Assembly (NCBI GenBank): GCA_041725935.1
Contig: JBGRQD010000017.1
Coordinates: forward strand, 1 to 64,000
Direction: 5' to 3'
DNA: 64,000 bases
DNA from: Marivita sp041725935
Lineage (GTDB): Bacteria > Pseudomonadota > Alphaproteobacteria > Rhodobacterales > Rhodobacteraceae
The notes below the pieces were generated by a model that worked only from the letters and a program-made list of their open reading frames with translations, was not told where the DNA came from and ran no database searches. Shown here piece by piece: positions 17,901 to 25,936 of this stretch. Numbering within the stretch: position 1 is the stretch's first letter; every line of letters starts with the position of its first letter. The position numbers and the translations under genes are program-made.

Positions 17901-18438
17901 CTTCGTGACGGCGCTGGTAAAGGCCGGAGATGCCCGCCGCTTCCTCGAGGATGCGGCGGCGGTTCTTTGGCTTGGCGTTGATCAACTCGCTGATCTGGCC
18001 CTGACGCACCAGCGCGGGCGAATGTGCGCCCGTGGAAGCATCGGCGAAGAGCATCTGCACGTCGCGGGCGCGGACATCCTTGCCGTTGACCTTGTAGGCG
18101 CTGCCCACGTCGCGGGTGATGCGGCGGACAATGTCGATCTGGTCCTGGTCATTGAAACCCGCCGGGGCCAGCCGGTCGGTGTTTTCAAGTTGGATCGACA
18201 CTTCGGCAAAATTGCGTGCAGACCGCGTGGCGGCCCCGGCAAAAATCACGTCTTCCATGCCGCCGCCGCGCATCGCGGTCGGGCGGTTTTCGCCCATGAC
18301 CCAGCGCAGCGCTTCGAGCAGGTTGGATTTGCCACAGCCGTTCGGCCCCACAACGCCGGTCAGACCATCGGCGATGATCAGATCGGTGGGGTCAACAAAG
18401 CTTTTGAAGCCTGTCAGACGGAGTTTGGAAAAGCGCAC
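14983..18438 (-). CDS. smc: Chromosome segregation ATPase SMC
   Basis: The 1151-aa SMC protein organises and condenses the nucleoid with ScpA/ScpB. Walker A GPNGCGKS is at 31-38; the ABC signature LLSGGEQTLTALALIF and Walker B VLDEVDAPLDD are near the C terminus. Two long Ala/Glu/Arg-rich coiled coils (about 170-490 and 640-970) flank a hinge at roughly 500-630. Translation begins at the ATG at 18438, directly with the ATPase head. The 240-bp upstream region separates it from a divergent membrane protein gene. Confidence 0.95.
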   Translation of the reverse strand: MRFSKLRLTGFKSFVDPTDLIIADGLTGVVGPNGCGKSNLLEALRWVMGENRPTAMRGGGMEDVIFAGAATRSARNFAEVSIQLENTDRLAPAGFNDQDQIDIVRRITRDVGSAYKVNGKDVRARDVQMLFADASTGAHSPALVRQGQISELINAKPKNRRRILEEAAGISGLYQRRHEAELKLNSTEANLLRVDDVIEQLAAQLGQLARQARQAARYRAIGEELRHAEGLLLYRRWKDADLSRAEADAQLRERTTEAARAETAAREATKARELADGALPTLREEAAIAAAIVQRLSLQRDTLTEQERRAADTIETLTRRIDQMTKDMERESGLNRDAGETIQQLESEARELAKAAEGHDDKLAAAIEAAQEAGAVLQAREADLSQQTEDVARLAARHQSAHRLLSDSQKTLDRNEADAMRARDAMAAAKQALSDAKQTAATAETEQAAAQDLAERADQVLTEAEAARAETQSREADARAERSEAEGEMNALSAETTALARLLDRDTAEGGQILDRLQVEQGFEKALGAALADDLRAPEVEGDGPTGWTALPPYDTDQPLPSGITPLTNHVSVPEVLERRMAQIGLADPDDAARLQPLLKPGQRLVSLEGDLWRWDGYRAWAEDAPSAAALRLEQLNRLESLKQETARASARVEGARAAHDSLTQRMADLAMAEKAARQARRDADATVTDAARKLSRAEADRDMAEGKLESLLLAVKRYEDEATTARAQMVEAQRAVTDLDDLDSARAEVEDLKMTVEAARMTMMSRRSAQDELRREGDARKGRAQQVIKELSGWRHRLETAEKRSAELADRRAAAQAELETASSLPEELAAQRESLGYEITQADARKSAAEDALSTGEASLRTADQAERDAERTASEAREARARSEARAEAARDAVNAAAERIAEEQETSPTRLLQKLGADPDNLPRAEAIDADVNRLKRQRDALGAVNLRAEEDAREVQDEHDTLLREKLDLEEAIKTLRSGIASLNREGRERLLTAFEQVNSNFTLLFTHLFGGGEASLVMVESDDPLEAGLEIMCQPPGKKLSTLSLLSGGEQTLTALALIFAVFLANPAPICVLDEVDAPLDDANVTRFCDLLDEMCRRTETRFLIITHHAVTMSRMDRLFGVTMQEQGVSQLVSVDLKKAERLVA

Positions 18439-18536
18439 CCGTAAAGCCTGCCTGATTCCCGCGTTGGCGGACAGTGTGTCGCGGGCTTTGGCGCTGAGTC
18501 AACGATTTGCTTCCGCATGTGGTTGAGTGGCGTTGT

Positions 18537-18545
18537 TTATCCACA
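18537..18545 (+). promoter_or_regulatory. Consensus DnaA-box sequence upstream of smc
   Basis: TTATCCACA matches the strong DnaA-box consensus exactly and lies about 100 bp before the smc start. A single 9-mer can occur by chance, but the placement ahead of a chromosome-organisation gene is suggestive. Confidence 0.35.
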
Positions 18546-18623
18546 AGATATTGCGTTTCCTGTTAAGTGTTTTTCAACCATGGCGCGGCTGTGTCCGCGG
18601 ACAGGCAGAGCGAGATACTTTAC

Positions 18624-18663
18624 ATTCCGTAATTAGAATGTATTTATATTCTGAAATCGGAAT
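18624..18663. promoter_or_regulatory. AT-rich 40-bp imperfect palindrome in the 18679 leader
   Basis: Arms 18624-18639 and 18648-18663 match at 12 of 16 positions, with ATTCCG...CGGAAT at the outside and AGAAT...ATTCT at the inside. They end just before the AAGGAGG ribosome-binding site (18666-18672) of the next gene. The tract is much more AT-rich than its surroundings. It could be an operator for a dimeric regulator or an mRNA stem that limits ribosome access. Confidence 0.45.
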
Positions 18664-18678
18664 ATAAGGAGGCTCACC

Positions 18679-19896
18679 ATGGATCGTTCCGTCACCAGAC
18701 CCGCAGACAGCTATTCACCGATCTACTTCCTTGCTTCGCTCGGGGCCGGGGGGATCGCGGTATCGTTCTTCATGTTCCTGATGTTCTGGGTGCCCCATCC
18801 CGGACAGCCAGTCCCGGTGTTCGAGGACATCGCGGCGGCCTTTGCGACGGGTGGTCTGCCGATGCAAACCGCAATTGCTGTAGCGGTGATCGGGATTGCC
18901 GTCTTTGCCTTTCTCAACATCAAGTCGCTGATCTGGAACCTGCAATCGCTGTCGGCATTCAAGACAACCGACGCCTACGCCAAGTTGCGCGACACCAACG
19001 CCGAAGCGACGCTTCTGGCGATGCCGCTTGCGCTGGCCATGAGCGTCAACGCGATGTTCATCGTCGGACTGGTCTTCGTGCCGCAGCTTTGGAGCGTGGT
19101 GGAATACCTGTTCCCGATGGCCCTGATCGCCTTTGCCGCCATCGGTGTGCTGGCCTTCCGCATGATCGGAGCCTTCCTTGGCCGTGTCCTGTCCACAGGC
19201 GGCGTATTCGACGTGACCGCGCATAATTCCTTTGCGCAACTTCTGCCCGCCTTCAGCATCGCGATGGTCGGTGTCGGCTTTGCGGCACCCGCCGCGATGA
19301 GCACCTCGGCCACCACTGTTGCCGTTGCACTGATCCTGTCCACCTTCTTTGGCGTTGCGGCCATCCTCTATACCGTTGTTGCCGCCATCACCGCCTTTGC
19401 ATCGATGTTGCAGCACGGCACTGCGCGCGAGGCCGGTCCGACCCTGATGATCATCGTGCCGATCGTGACCGTGCTGGGCATCCTGTTCCTGCGCCAAGGC
19501 CACGGTCTTCATGTTGCCTTCGACGTGCACGAACAGGCGGGTGAAACCATGATCTTCCTCGCGCGGCTCTTGTCGGTTCAGGTCGTGTTCCTGCTGCTGG
19601 GCGCCGTCGTGATGATGCGTCAGGGATATTTCAGCGACTTCGTCATGGGTTCCAAGACTTCGCCCGGATCGTATGCGCTGGTGTGTCCCGCCGTTGCTTT
19701 GTCTGTGATGCTCCACTTCTTCGTCAACAAGGGGTTGGTTGCGGCAGGCGCGATCGAGAAGTTCGGAGCGGTTTTCTGGGGGGTAACCGCCATCGCAATC
19801 GCGGCGCAGATCGTCGCCATCGCACTGGTGCTGCGCCTCAACCGGCAGCATTTCACACGCCGCGCCGTGACTGCGGCTGCCGTACCGGCGGAATAA
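18679..19896 (+). CDS. Polytopic membrane protein, possibly TsoY family
   Basis: The 405-aa protein has about ten membrane segments separated by short loops, with a hydrophilic N terminus of about 20 residues. Residues near 330-345 (SYALVCPAVALSVML) hold a lone cysteine in a membrane-proximal motif. The overall pattern resembles what is sometimes annotated as TsoY-family (seleno)protein, where that position can be selenocysteine, but I hold this assignment loosely. It is monocistronic, with its own AT-rich leader and a terminator overlapping the next gene's end. Function unknown. Confidence 0.55.
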   Translation: MDRSVTRPADSYSPIYFLASLGAGGIAVSFFMFLMFWVPHPGQPVPVFEDIAAAFATGGLPMQTAIAVAVIGIAVFAFLNIKSLIWNLQSLSAFKTTDAYAKLRDTNAEATLLAMPLALAMSVNAMFIVGLVFVPQLWSVVEYLFPMALIAFAAIGVLAFRMIGAFLGRVLSTGGVFDVTAHNSFAQLLPAFSIAMVGVGFAAPAAMSTSATTVAVALILSTFFGVAAILYTVVAAITAFASMLQHGTAREAGPTLMIIVPIVTVLGILFLRQGHGLHVAFDVHEQAGETMIFLARLLSVQVVFLLLGAVVMMRQGYFSDFVMGSKTSPGSYALVCPAVALSVMLHFFVNKGLVAAGAIEKFGAVFWGVTAIAIAAQIVAIALVLRLNRQHFTRRAVTAAAVPAE

Positions 19897-19926
19897 GACG
19901 ACCCGCCACCACTCACGCCAAAAGGC

Positions 19927-19954
19927 AAAGCCCGGATCAGGCGGTCCGGGCTTT
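19927..19954. terminator. Bidirectional terminator
   Basis: AAAGCCCGGA (19927-19936) and TCCGGGCTTT (19945-19954) are perfectly complementary with an 8-nt loop. The hairpin lies between convergent genes and overlaps the last codons of the aldolase gene. Confidence 0.7.
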
Positions 19955-20713
19955 CCACGTTTTGGTCAACCCGCGCATGGCATCTGCCAGCAAGAGTACA
20001 TCCGCCCCAAGCGCCACGAAATTTGCCCCAGCGTCGATATCCTGCTGAATGAGCGCAGGATCACCGTCGATGATGCCCGCCGCCTTGCCGGTTGCGCGGA
20101 TGCGGCGCAGGCCGTCCTGAACGGCGGCGCGGACCTCGGGATGGGTGATGTCGGGCAAAAGACCCATATCCGCGCACAGATCGGCCGGGCCGATGAACAC
20201 GCCGTTGATACCGTCCACCGCACAGATCTCTTCCAAAGCGTCCATCGCGGCGACACTTTCAGCCTGAACAATAAGACAAATCTGATTTTCAGCCGTTTCC
20301 AAATAATCCTGGACGCCGTTGAAGGCTGACGCCCGGCCCAGCATGTGTCCGACGCCGCGAATGCCGTTCGGCGGGTAGCGCGTTGCCTGCACGATGGCGC
20401 GCGCCTCGTCTGCCGAATTGACCATCGGGCACAGCAGCGATTGCGCACCAAGGTCGAGCACCTGCTTGATCAGGGCGGGGTCATTGTGGGGGATTCGCAC
20501 CACCGGGGACACGGGATGGCCGGACAGCGCCATAAGTTGCTGATGGATGGTCACCAGATCGTTGGGCGCATGTTCGCCATCGATCAGCAGCCAGTCGAAC
20601 CCGGCAGAGGCTGCGATCTCGGCGGCGTATCCGGTGCCAAGCGCAAGCCAGAGCCCGAGCGTTGGGGTGTCCAAGGTCAGGGATGCTTTGAAACGATTGA
20701 GGGGGGCTGGCAT
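19937..20713 (-). CDS. HpaI/HpcH-type class II 2-keto-acid aldolase
   Basis: Members cleave 4-hydroxy-2-oxo acids into pyruvate and an aldehyde with a divalent metal. Visible signatures are FDWLLIDGEHAPND (catalytic and metal region), the GIRGVGHMLGRAS substrate loop and IGPADLCADMG. Length is 258 aa. The frame is open for 15 more codons, but the ATG at 20713 is preceded by AAAAGGA and begins the conserved sequence. No other aromatic-degradation genes are nearby, so the physiological substrate is unclear. Confidence 0.87.
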   Translation of the reverse strand: MPAPLNRFKASLTLDTPTLGLWLALGTGYAAEIAASAGFDWLLIDGEHAPNDLVTIHQQLMALSGHPVSPVVRIPHNDPALIKQVLDLGAQSLLCPMVNSADEARAIVQATRYPPNGIRGVGHMLGRASAFNGVQDYLETAENQICLIVQAESVAAMDALEEICAVDGINGVFIGPADLCADMGLLPDITHPEVRAAVQDGLRRIRATGKAAGIIDGDPALIQQDIDAGANFVALGADVLLLADAMRGLTKTWKARTA

Positions 20714-20764
20714 GGCGCGGTCCTTTTTCCCGGGATCAGACACCAGCCATCCGTCCAAGGCAAG

Positions 20765-20962
20765 TCAGTCGCGGTGATGCCAAAGCCTGAGCGCGGACCA
20801 TATTGCCGTGCCGCCAAAGAACGCCCCGGCGATGCCGACAACTTCGATCAGCGCGGCGGCATTGGCGATGCCGCGCACCATGATGGTCACAACCAATAGC
20901 ACAAGCCCAGCAAGGCTGAACAGCAAGCGGAACCACAATTCGTTTCGGGTTGGTCCGGTCAT
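20765..20962 (-). CDS. Small two-helix membrane protein
   Basis: A 65-aa product with two hydrophobic helices (about residues 10-28 and 34-55) and a charged end LWHHRD. The ATG at 20962 begins MTGPTRNELWF; a longer frame exists but lacks a credible start. It lies 51 bp before the aldolase gene on the same strand. Family not recognised. Confidence 0.5.
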   Translation of the reverse strand: MTGPTRNELWFRLLFSLAGLVLLVVTIMVRGIANAAALIEVVGIAGAFFGGTAIWSALRLWHHRD

Positions 20963-21028
20963 GCCCTGCACCTTGCCTGCTGTGTGCCTTGCGCAGAGAT
21001 AGGCTGCGCGCAAAAGCGGACCAGTGGC

Positions 21029-21838
21029 TTAGAACGTGACCGAAACACCCGGCAGGTTGAGCGACTTGATGAGGTCCCGCAATTCCTGCCGCGCGGCGAT
21101 GTTCGAGATGTTGAGCTGTTTGACGCCCGCTTCCTTGAGGTCAAGCAGGGTCATGCCGCGGGGGAAAAGTTCGCGGAAGATCACCCGCTCGTTAAAGCCC
21201 GGCGACACACGGAAACCAATCCGCTTGGACAGGCGTTCGAGGGCCTTTTCCATCTTGGCCTTGTTGACCATCTGCTGCGCCCCCAGACGGTTGCGCAGGA
21301 CCACCCAGTCGATAGGGGGCAGGCCGGCTTGAGCGCGCAGCTGGCGGGCATTCCAGACCATTTCGGAATAGACCGACGGACCTTCGATCTTTTCGCCACT
21401 TGAGTCGGTATGTGCCAAAAGGTCGAAATCGACAAAGCTGTCATTCAGAGGCGTGATCAGCGTGTCGGCCAGCGAATGCGCCACCTGGCTCAGGCGGGTG
21501 TGCGATCCGGGGCAGTCGATCAGGATGAAATCGCTGCCGGGTTCGAGTTCCGCCACAGCGGCGGACAGGCGGTGATCATAGATGTTCTCGCCCGGTTGCA
21601 GGCTGTCGGGGTCGATTTCGGGCAGCTCGAGGTAGCGCGGGGTTGGCAGGTCCAGACCTTCGCTTTCGAGCGTCTTCATACGGTTGGTGATGTAGCGGCC
21701 CATCGTCTTTTGCCGCAGATCGAGGTCCAGCGCGCCGATCTTGTGCCCCATACGCGCCAGCGCCGTGGCAACATGCATCGACACGGTAGATTTCCCGGCA
21801 CCGCCCTTTTCATTTCCGACAACGATAATGTGCGCCAT
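21029..21838 (-). CDS. mipZ: MipZ-type division-plane positioning ATPase
   Basis: This 269-aa ParA/MinD superfamily protein has a deviant Walker A (NEKGGAGKS, signature lysine K11 and K16) and Walker B LIDCPG. The downstream text closely follows Caulobacter MipZ, including TPLNDSFVDFDLLAHTD, DWVVLRNRL, RVSPGFNERVIFRELFP and AARQELRDLI. In Caulobacter, MipZ binds ParB near the poles and inhibits FtsZ so that division occurs at midcell. The ATG at 21838 is preferred over an upstream ATG at 21895 because the Walker A strand normally begins within about 5 residues of the start. Confidence 0.9.
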   Translation of the reverse strand: MAHIIVVGNEKGGAGKSTVSMHVATALARMGHKIGALDLDLRQKTMGRYITNRMKTLESEGLDLPTPRYLELPEIDPDSLQPGENIYDHRLSAAVAELEPGSDFILIDCPGSHTRLSQVAHSLADTLITPLNDSFVDFDLLAHTDSSGEKIEGPSVYSEMVWNARQLRAQAGLPPIDWVVLRNRLGAQQMVNKAKMEKALERLSKRIGFRVSPGFNERVIFRELFPRGMTLLDLKEAGVKQLNISNIAARQELRDLIKSLNLPGVSVTF

Positions 21839-21985
21839 GTTTTGTGCTCTTGCATCCTTTTGATCAGCTATGCGCATAGACGCTGGCGGTTGCAACGCCA
21901 GATGCGCAAAAGCCGGGAATCCCTTGCGGAACGGTGCATCCGCGACCCATAGGCGCCACGGTTTTCATGAGACCATCTCGTCACG

Positions 21986-23032
21986 CTAGGGCACGACCGA
22001 GGCCCCCCAAGTCAGCCCCATCATCATGGTCACTGCCGTCAGAAATGCAGAATATGCGGCAAGCTTCCAAGGCGAAAAGGGCCGTTCGCCATAGGTTCGT
22101 CCATCAATGCCCGAAACCACCACGCGCTTGGGTTTGCCGCCGTACTCGTAGTGCATGATCCAGACGGGGAGCAGGATACGCCGGTAGTGAATCCCACTGG
22201 TGTCGGTCCTGTACCGATCCACGCGCGTGCCGGATTTGCCGACGTGTTTCTTGATCTTGTTCCGGATCAGCAGATCCTTGTCCTGGGCATTCATCCGCAA
22301 TCCTTTGCCCACCGTCCAATGATGCCGCTCTGCCGCAAAGCCTGCAAGGTATCCTGCCTTGTAAGGCCGCAGATAGCCCGGTTGAAAGTCATGCAGGATA
22401 CCGTCCCGGATGAGGGGTGTGACATGCTCTGACGCGGGTACCAGAAGGTCGTCAAAATGCACGTTCATCTTGTTCGACACATGGTGCCTGCGGCGCTTGT
22501 CACCGGATCCGGTCGTGTAGGAGGCCCAGTATTGGATCGCTTCTTTGGAATCGAAGGTCCAGAACGGAGCGTAAATCCCGGCGACGCTGCCTTTGGATAT
22601 GACGTGACCAAGGTCATTGGGGGCGGCGAAGCGATGGCTGATCCACTCTGTCACAGAGCGTTCTGCAACGACGCGATCTATGCGGAACGGGACAAGCGCC
22701 ATGGTCTCGTACGCCTTTTCCTCGGTCGCAAGAACGACCGACCCGTTGCAGTATGGGCATCGTTCCGACAGGGCCGGATCGGTAAAAACGACCGCTCCAC
22801 CACAGGTTTCGCATTGATGAATATGGTCCCCAAGCAAGCTTGGCGGTTCGCGTTGCGGTTTGTCCGGATCGAATGGAAATTCCTCTGCCGCTTCATGATC
22901 GGTATCGCTGGCTAAAGGCCGTAGCGTTCCGCAGTTTTGACACAGCAGATCGTGTTGGGCGGGGTCAAAGGCGCATTGACCGCCGCAGCTCTGACAAAGC
23001 AGTTCGGATTGGCTGGTGGCTGGTTCAATCAT
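21986..23032 (-). CDS. Double zinc-ribbon protein with C-terminal membrane anchor
   Basis: The 348-aa protein has CxxC pairs LLCQSCGG and LLCQNCGT within the first 40 residues and a second ribbon CETCGG...CPYCNG around residues 75-105. A long mixed domain follows, ending with one hydrophobic segment near the C terminus (AAYSAFLTAVTMMMGLTWG). Relatives are often labelled 'primosomal N'-like' because of the ribbons, but no helicase motifs are present, so that name is misleading. It overlaps the upstream membrane protein gene by 4 bp. Confidence 0.65.
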   Translation of the reverse strand: MIEPATSQSELLCQSCGGQCAFDPAQHDLLCQNCGTLRPLASDTDHEAAEEFPFDPDKPQREPPSLLGDHIHQCETCGGAVVFTDPALSERCPYCNGSVVLATEEKAYETMALVPFRIDRVVAERSVTEWISHRFAAPNDLGHVISKGSVAGIYAPFWTFDSKEAIQYWASYTTGSGDKRRRHHVSNKMNVHFDDLLVPASEHVTPLIRDGILHDFQPGYLRPYKAGYLAGFAAERHHWTVGKGLRMNAQDKDLLIRNKIKKHVGKSGTRVDRYRTDTSGIHYRRILLPVWIMHYEYGGKPKRVVVSGIDGRTYGERPFSPWKLAAYSAFLTAVTMMMGLTWGASVVP

Positions 23033-23340
23033 GAATCTGAGTCGATAACAGCGGAAATGATTTCGAGCATGACCCACAACCGCAGTTCAGCCCGTGCCAT
23101 CGCGCCCTCGATATCGCCACTGACGTACCAATCCCCGATGATGGTGGACAGGAACCAGGTGACGAGAACCCAGATCACGATCAGCGACCAGCCTGAGATC
23201 GCTTTGATCCAACCTGCCGATCCGTGCCTGAGCTCGTGTTTGGCTTCGTATATCGTGATGATTTTGACCACGTTGAACATGCCGGCCGTCATCGCCAGTC
23301 CAAACAGGATGAGCGCTGAAATAACTGGCTCAATGTCCAA
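23029..23340 (-). CDS. Small membrane protein paired with the zinc-ribbon protein
   Basis: A 103-aa product with two clear membrane segments (about 5-28 and 46-68). The best start is a TTG at 23340 preceded by AAGGA. The gene ends with an ATGA overlap into the zinc-ribbon gene, so the two are very likely translated together and may act together at the membrane. Family not recognised. Confidence 0.5.
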   Translation of the reverse strand: MDIEPVISALILFGLAMTAGMFNVVKIITIYEAKHELRHGSAGWIKAISGWSLIVIWVLVTWFLSTIIGDWYVSGDIEGAMARAELRLWVMLEIISAVIDSDS

Positions 23341-23474
23341 TCGACAATTCCTTCAAGCGAAACCGGAGCGGTGGCTTGAGCCTAGATCACTGGTTCGAAA
23401 TACAAAAGGATCGTGACGCCCCATCGTCCAACAAGACCGGGTCATGTGCCCTCTGCATGTGCAAATTGCAGGCA

Positions 23475-23506
23475 ACAAAAAAGCCGCCCCAATTTGGAGC
23501 GGCTTT
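23475..23506 (-). terminator. rpmE: Terminator of the rplS-rpmE unit
   Basis: On the minus strand, AAAGCCGCTCC and GGGGCGGCTTT (one mismatch) enclose AAATT and run into a T6 tract (23476-23482 on the plus strand is A-rich). This is a textbook intrinsic terminator 25 bp after the rpmE stop. Confidence 0.85.
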
Positions 23507-23530
23507 CGAGAACTGCACAGAAGGCGTGGC

Positions 23531-23752
23531 TTAGAAGCCGAGACCTTCGTACTTCTTCTTGAACTTCGACACGCGACCGCCGGAGTCGAGCAGGCGCGAG
23601 CTACCGCCTGTCCAGGCCGGGTGCACTGTCGGGTCGATATCGAGCGACAGCGTGTCGCCTTCCTTGCCCCAGCACGAACGCATCTCGAGCATGGTGCCAT
23701 CGGTCATCTTGACGTTGATGACGTGGTATTCGGGATGGATGTCTTTTTTCAT
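23531..23752 (-). CDS. rpmE: 50S ribosomal protein L31
   Basis: The 73-aa L31 starts MKKDIHPEYHVINVKMTDG. It lacks the CxxC zinc ligands and has only one cysteine, so it belongs to the zinc-independent (C-minus) type. It follows rplS by 11 bp, a usual alphaproteobacterial arrangement, and ends at a strong terminator. Confidence 0.95.
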   Translation of the reverse strand: MKKDIHPEYHVINVKMTDGTMLEMRSCWGKEGDTLSLDIDPTVHPAWTGGSSRLLDSGGRVSKFKKKYEGLGF

Positions 23753-23763
23753 CTCGGCAATCC

Positions 23764-24147
23764 TTACGCGTCTGCGCCCTTGGCGGGTTTGTAGTTGGCA
23801 TCTTCTGCGATACGGGCCGATTTGCCGCGACGCGAACGGAGGTAGTACAGCTTGGCGCGACGGACGCGGCCACGGCGGACAACCTCGATGCTGTCGATGT
23901 TCGTGGAATAGAGCGGGAACACACGTTCCACGCCTTCACCGAACGAAATCTTGCGGACCGTGAAGGACCCTGCGATCCCGGAACCCTGACGACGGCTGAT
24001 GCAGACGCCTTCGTAGTTCTGGACACGGGTACGAGTGCCTTCGGTCACTTTGTAGCCGACGCGGATGGTGTCGCCGGCTTTGAAATCGGGAATGGTCTTC
24101 CCGAGGGCGGCAATCTGTTCCGCCTCCAACTGAGCGATCAGGTTCAT
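23764..24147 (-). CDS. rplS: 50S ribosomal protein L19
   Basis: L19 sits at the 30S-50S interface. Diagnostic segments are FKAGDTIRVGYKVTEGTRTRVQ.. at the start of the core, SFGEGVERVFPLYS and LYYLRSRRGKSARI. The 127-aa length includes a short extra C terminus. The start has an AGGAGA ribosome-binding site. It is separated from trmD by 260 bp in which I see no gene or clear structure. Confidence 0.96.
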   Translation of the reverse strand: MNLIAQLEAEQIAALGKTIPDFKAGDTIRVGYKVTEGTRTRVQNYEGVCISRRQGSGIAGSFTVRKISFGEGVERVFPLYSTNIDSIEVVRRGRVRRAKLYYLRSRRGKSARIAEDANYKPAKGADA

Positions 24148-24407
24148 CGCTTCTCTCCTAAAACTGCTTGCGGTTGCTCCGCAAAGGTGTGCGCGTCCTC
24201 AGAGCTCTTGGTCTTCGTCCGGGTCCGCCTGTTCCGAATGATCGGAGCGCCCGCCAGAGATCAGGTCGTCTTTGTCTTGTCATGTTCGGGAAGGGTGCGA
24301 TTTTGCCATGTCCGAAGACCACACGGAATCACCGCACCGGGCTGACACCCAGAACACGCGCCGTAAACCAGAAGCGCCGTCTTAAATCAAGGACCGAATG
24401 AGTGCGT

Positions 24408-25220
24408 CTAGTCCGTCTTGCGCCGCGTCTGGTGGGTCTCCCAGAGGTCCGGGCGTCGGTCACGGGTCAGGTCTTCGGATTGCGCGCGCCGCCACTTGGC
24501 GATTTCGCCATGGTGACCCGACATCAGGACAGGCGGGATCTCCATTCCGCGCCATGTGGCGGGGCGGGTGTATTGCGAATGTTCCAGGAGCCCGTCGGAA
24601 AAGCTTTCTTCCTCGGTCGATGCCTCGTTGCCCAAAACACCGGGCAACAGGCGCACGGTGGCGTCGATCATCGCCTGCGCTGCAATTTCGCCGCCGGTCA
24701 GGACAAAGTCGCCGAGGCTCACCTCGATGATGTTGTAGTGGTCGATCACCCGTTGATCCAACCCTTCGAACCGCCCGCAGATCAGTGTCACACCGGGACC
24801 GGCGGCAAGCTGTTGCGCCAGCTTCTGGGTCAATGGCCTGCCGCGTGGGCTGAGATAGATCAGCGGGGCCATCGGTGCGATGCGGACGCGGGCGTGGTCG
24901 ATGGCGTCTGCCATCACGTCAGGACGCAGCACCATGCCTGCGCCACCACCGGCGGGCGTGTCATCGACATTGCGGTGCTTGCCTTCGCCGAACTGGCGCA
25001 GCGGCACGGTTTCCAGCTGCCATAGTCCGTCCCTGAGCGCCCGTCCGGTCAGGGACAGTCCCAACACACCGGGAAACGCCTCTGGCAAAAGCGTGATCAC
25101 CTGTGCCTTCCAGACGCGGGCCAGTTCCGGCGCGTCTTCCATCAGGTCGCGCGGGACCAGCGTCGGGCGCATGGTCTTGCGGCCATGGGATCGTTGCGGT
25201 GGGGATTTGGGCTCGTCCAT
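24408..25220 (-). CDS. trmD: tRNA (guanine-N1-)-methyltransferase TrmD
   Basis: It methylates G37 of tRNAs reading codons that start with C, using SAM bound in a trefoil knot. Recognisable segments are GGGAGMVLRPD, the knot LICGRFEGLDQRV followed by EVSLGDFVLTGGE, and HSQYTRPATWRGMEIPPVLMSG.H in the C-terminal domain. It is 270 aa, about 20 longer at the N terminus than E. coli TrmD. It belongs to the classical rpsP-rimM-trmD-rplS cluster. Confidence 0.95.
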   Translation of the reverse strand: MDEPKSPPQRSHGRKTMRPTLVPRDLMEDAPELARVWKAQVITLLPEAFPGVLGLSLTGRALRDGLWQLETVPLRQFGEGKHRNVDDTPAGGGAGMVLRPDVMADAIDHARVRIAPMAPLIYLSPRGRPLTQKLAQQLAAGPGVTLICGRFEGLDQRVIDHYNIIEVSLGDFVLTGGEIAAQAMIDATVRLLPGVLGNEASTEEESFSDGLLEHSQYTRPATWRGMEIPPVLMSGHHGEIAKWRRAQSEDLTRDRRPDLWETHQTRRKTD

Positions 25221-25280
25221 CTGCGCTGCCTTTCGGTGACGCCGACGGATTTAGTGGCTTGTTGCCGGAAAGGCCACAGG

Positions 25281-25829
25281 TCAGACAGGTTCGGTCCCTG
25301 CAAGAACGTCGCGCATGGCGAGCATCGCGTTCGGTGAGGCGAAAAAATGGGCCAGCGCGCCTGCCTCAGCTGGGCTTGCACGCATCAAACGTTCCACCAG
25401 CCAAAGCTCGCGGACCTGGTCGTCGTTTAATTGCGAGAGGTCCGACATGTCCCAACGCGCGATGATCTGGGCCAGCACCATCGCGATCTGGTCCTCGTCC
25501 GTGACAAAACGAGGCACCTTTGGCGTGGGGCTGATCAGCGTTTGAAGCGTGGCGCGGATCACCAGCGGATCGGGCGCCATGGTTCTCAGGCTGGAAAATG
25601 CCGAGGATACCAGAAGAGACGGGTACGTCTTTTTAGGTTCCTTGCTGGTCAGGGACGAGGGGCCGACCTGCGGGAAAAGGGCAATCGTTGCCGCCGCAAT
25701 GCTCAGGGCGCCGAAGATGCCGAGAACCATGAAGGCAAGTGAGACCGCGAATTCCTGCAACGTGATCGTCACCACACCCGGAGAGAGCGCGGCAGACACC
25801 AGCAATAATCGATGTTTCACGCGACCCAC
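25281..25829 (-). CDS. Hypothetical membrane-anchored protein in the ribosomal cluster
   Basis: This 182-aa product has one or two hydrophobic segments (about 8-26 and 28-52) and a helical soluble remainder. Its proposed start is a GTG at 25829; other GTGs and an ATG at about residue 34 are possible, so the start is uncertain. It is flanked by the sulfotransferase-like gene and trmD on the same strand. I do not recognise the family. Confidence 0.5.
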   Translation of the reverse strand: MGRVKHRLLLVSAALSPGVVTITLQEFAVSLAFMVLGIFGALSIAAATIALFPQVGPSSLTSKEPKKTYPSLLVSSAFSSLRTMAPDPLVIRATLQTLISPTPKVPRFVTDEDQIAMVLAQIIARWDMSDLSQLNDDQVRELWLVERLMRASPAEAGALAHFFASPNAMLAMRDVLAGTEPV

Positions 25830-25936
25830 GGCAGCTTCCCCAAGTGCAACTCAAGACAGTTACCCAAAGGGAGTGGCAAATTCTTGCCTCAAACCGGGCA
25901 TCGACGCGGCGATTTCAGGGCGAAATCTAGGCAAGC

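Noticed and set aside
16459..18444. 661-codon open frame opposite smc
   Set aside because: Antisense shadow of the SMC coiled-coil coding sequence.
24148..24407. Gene or riboswitch between trmD and rplS
   Set aside because: Short frames there lack a ribosome-binding site and no stable stem stands out; it is more likely a plain leader or spacer.
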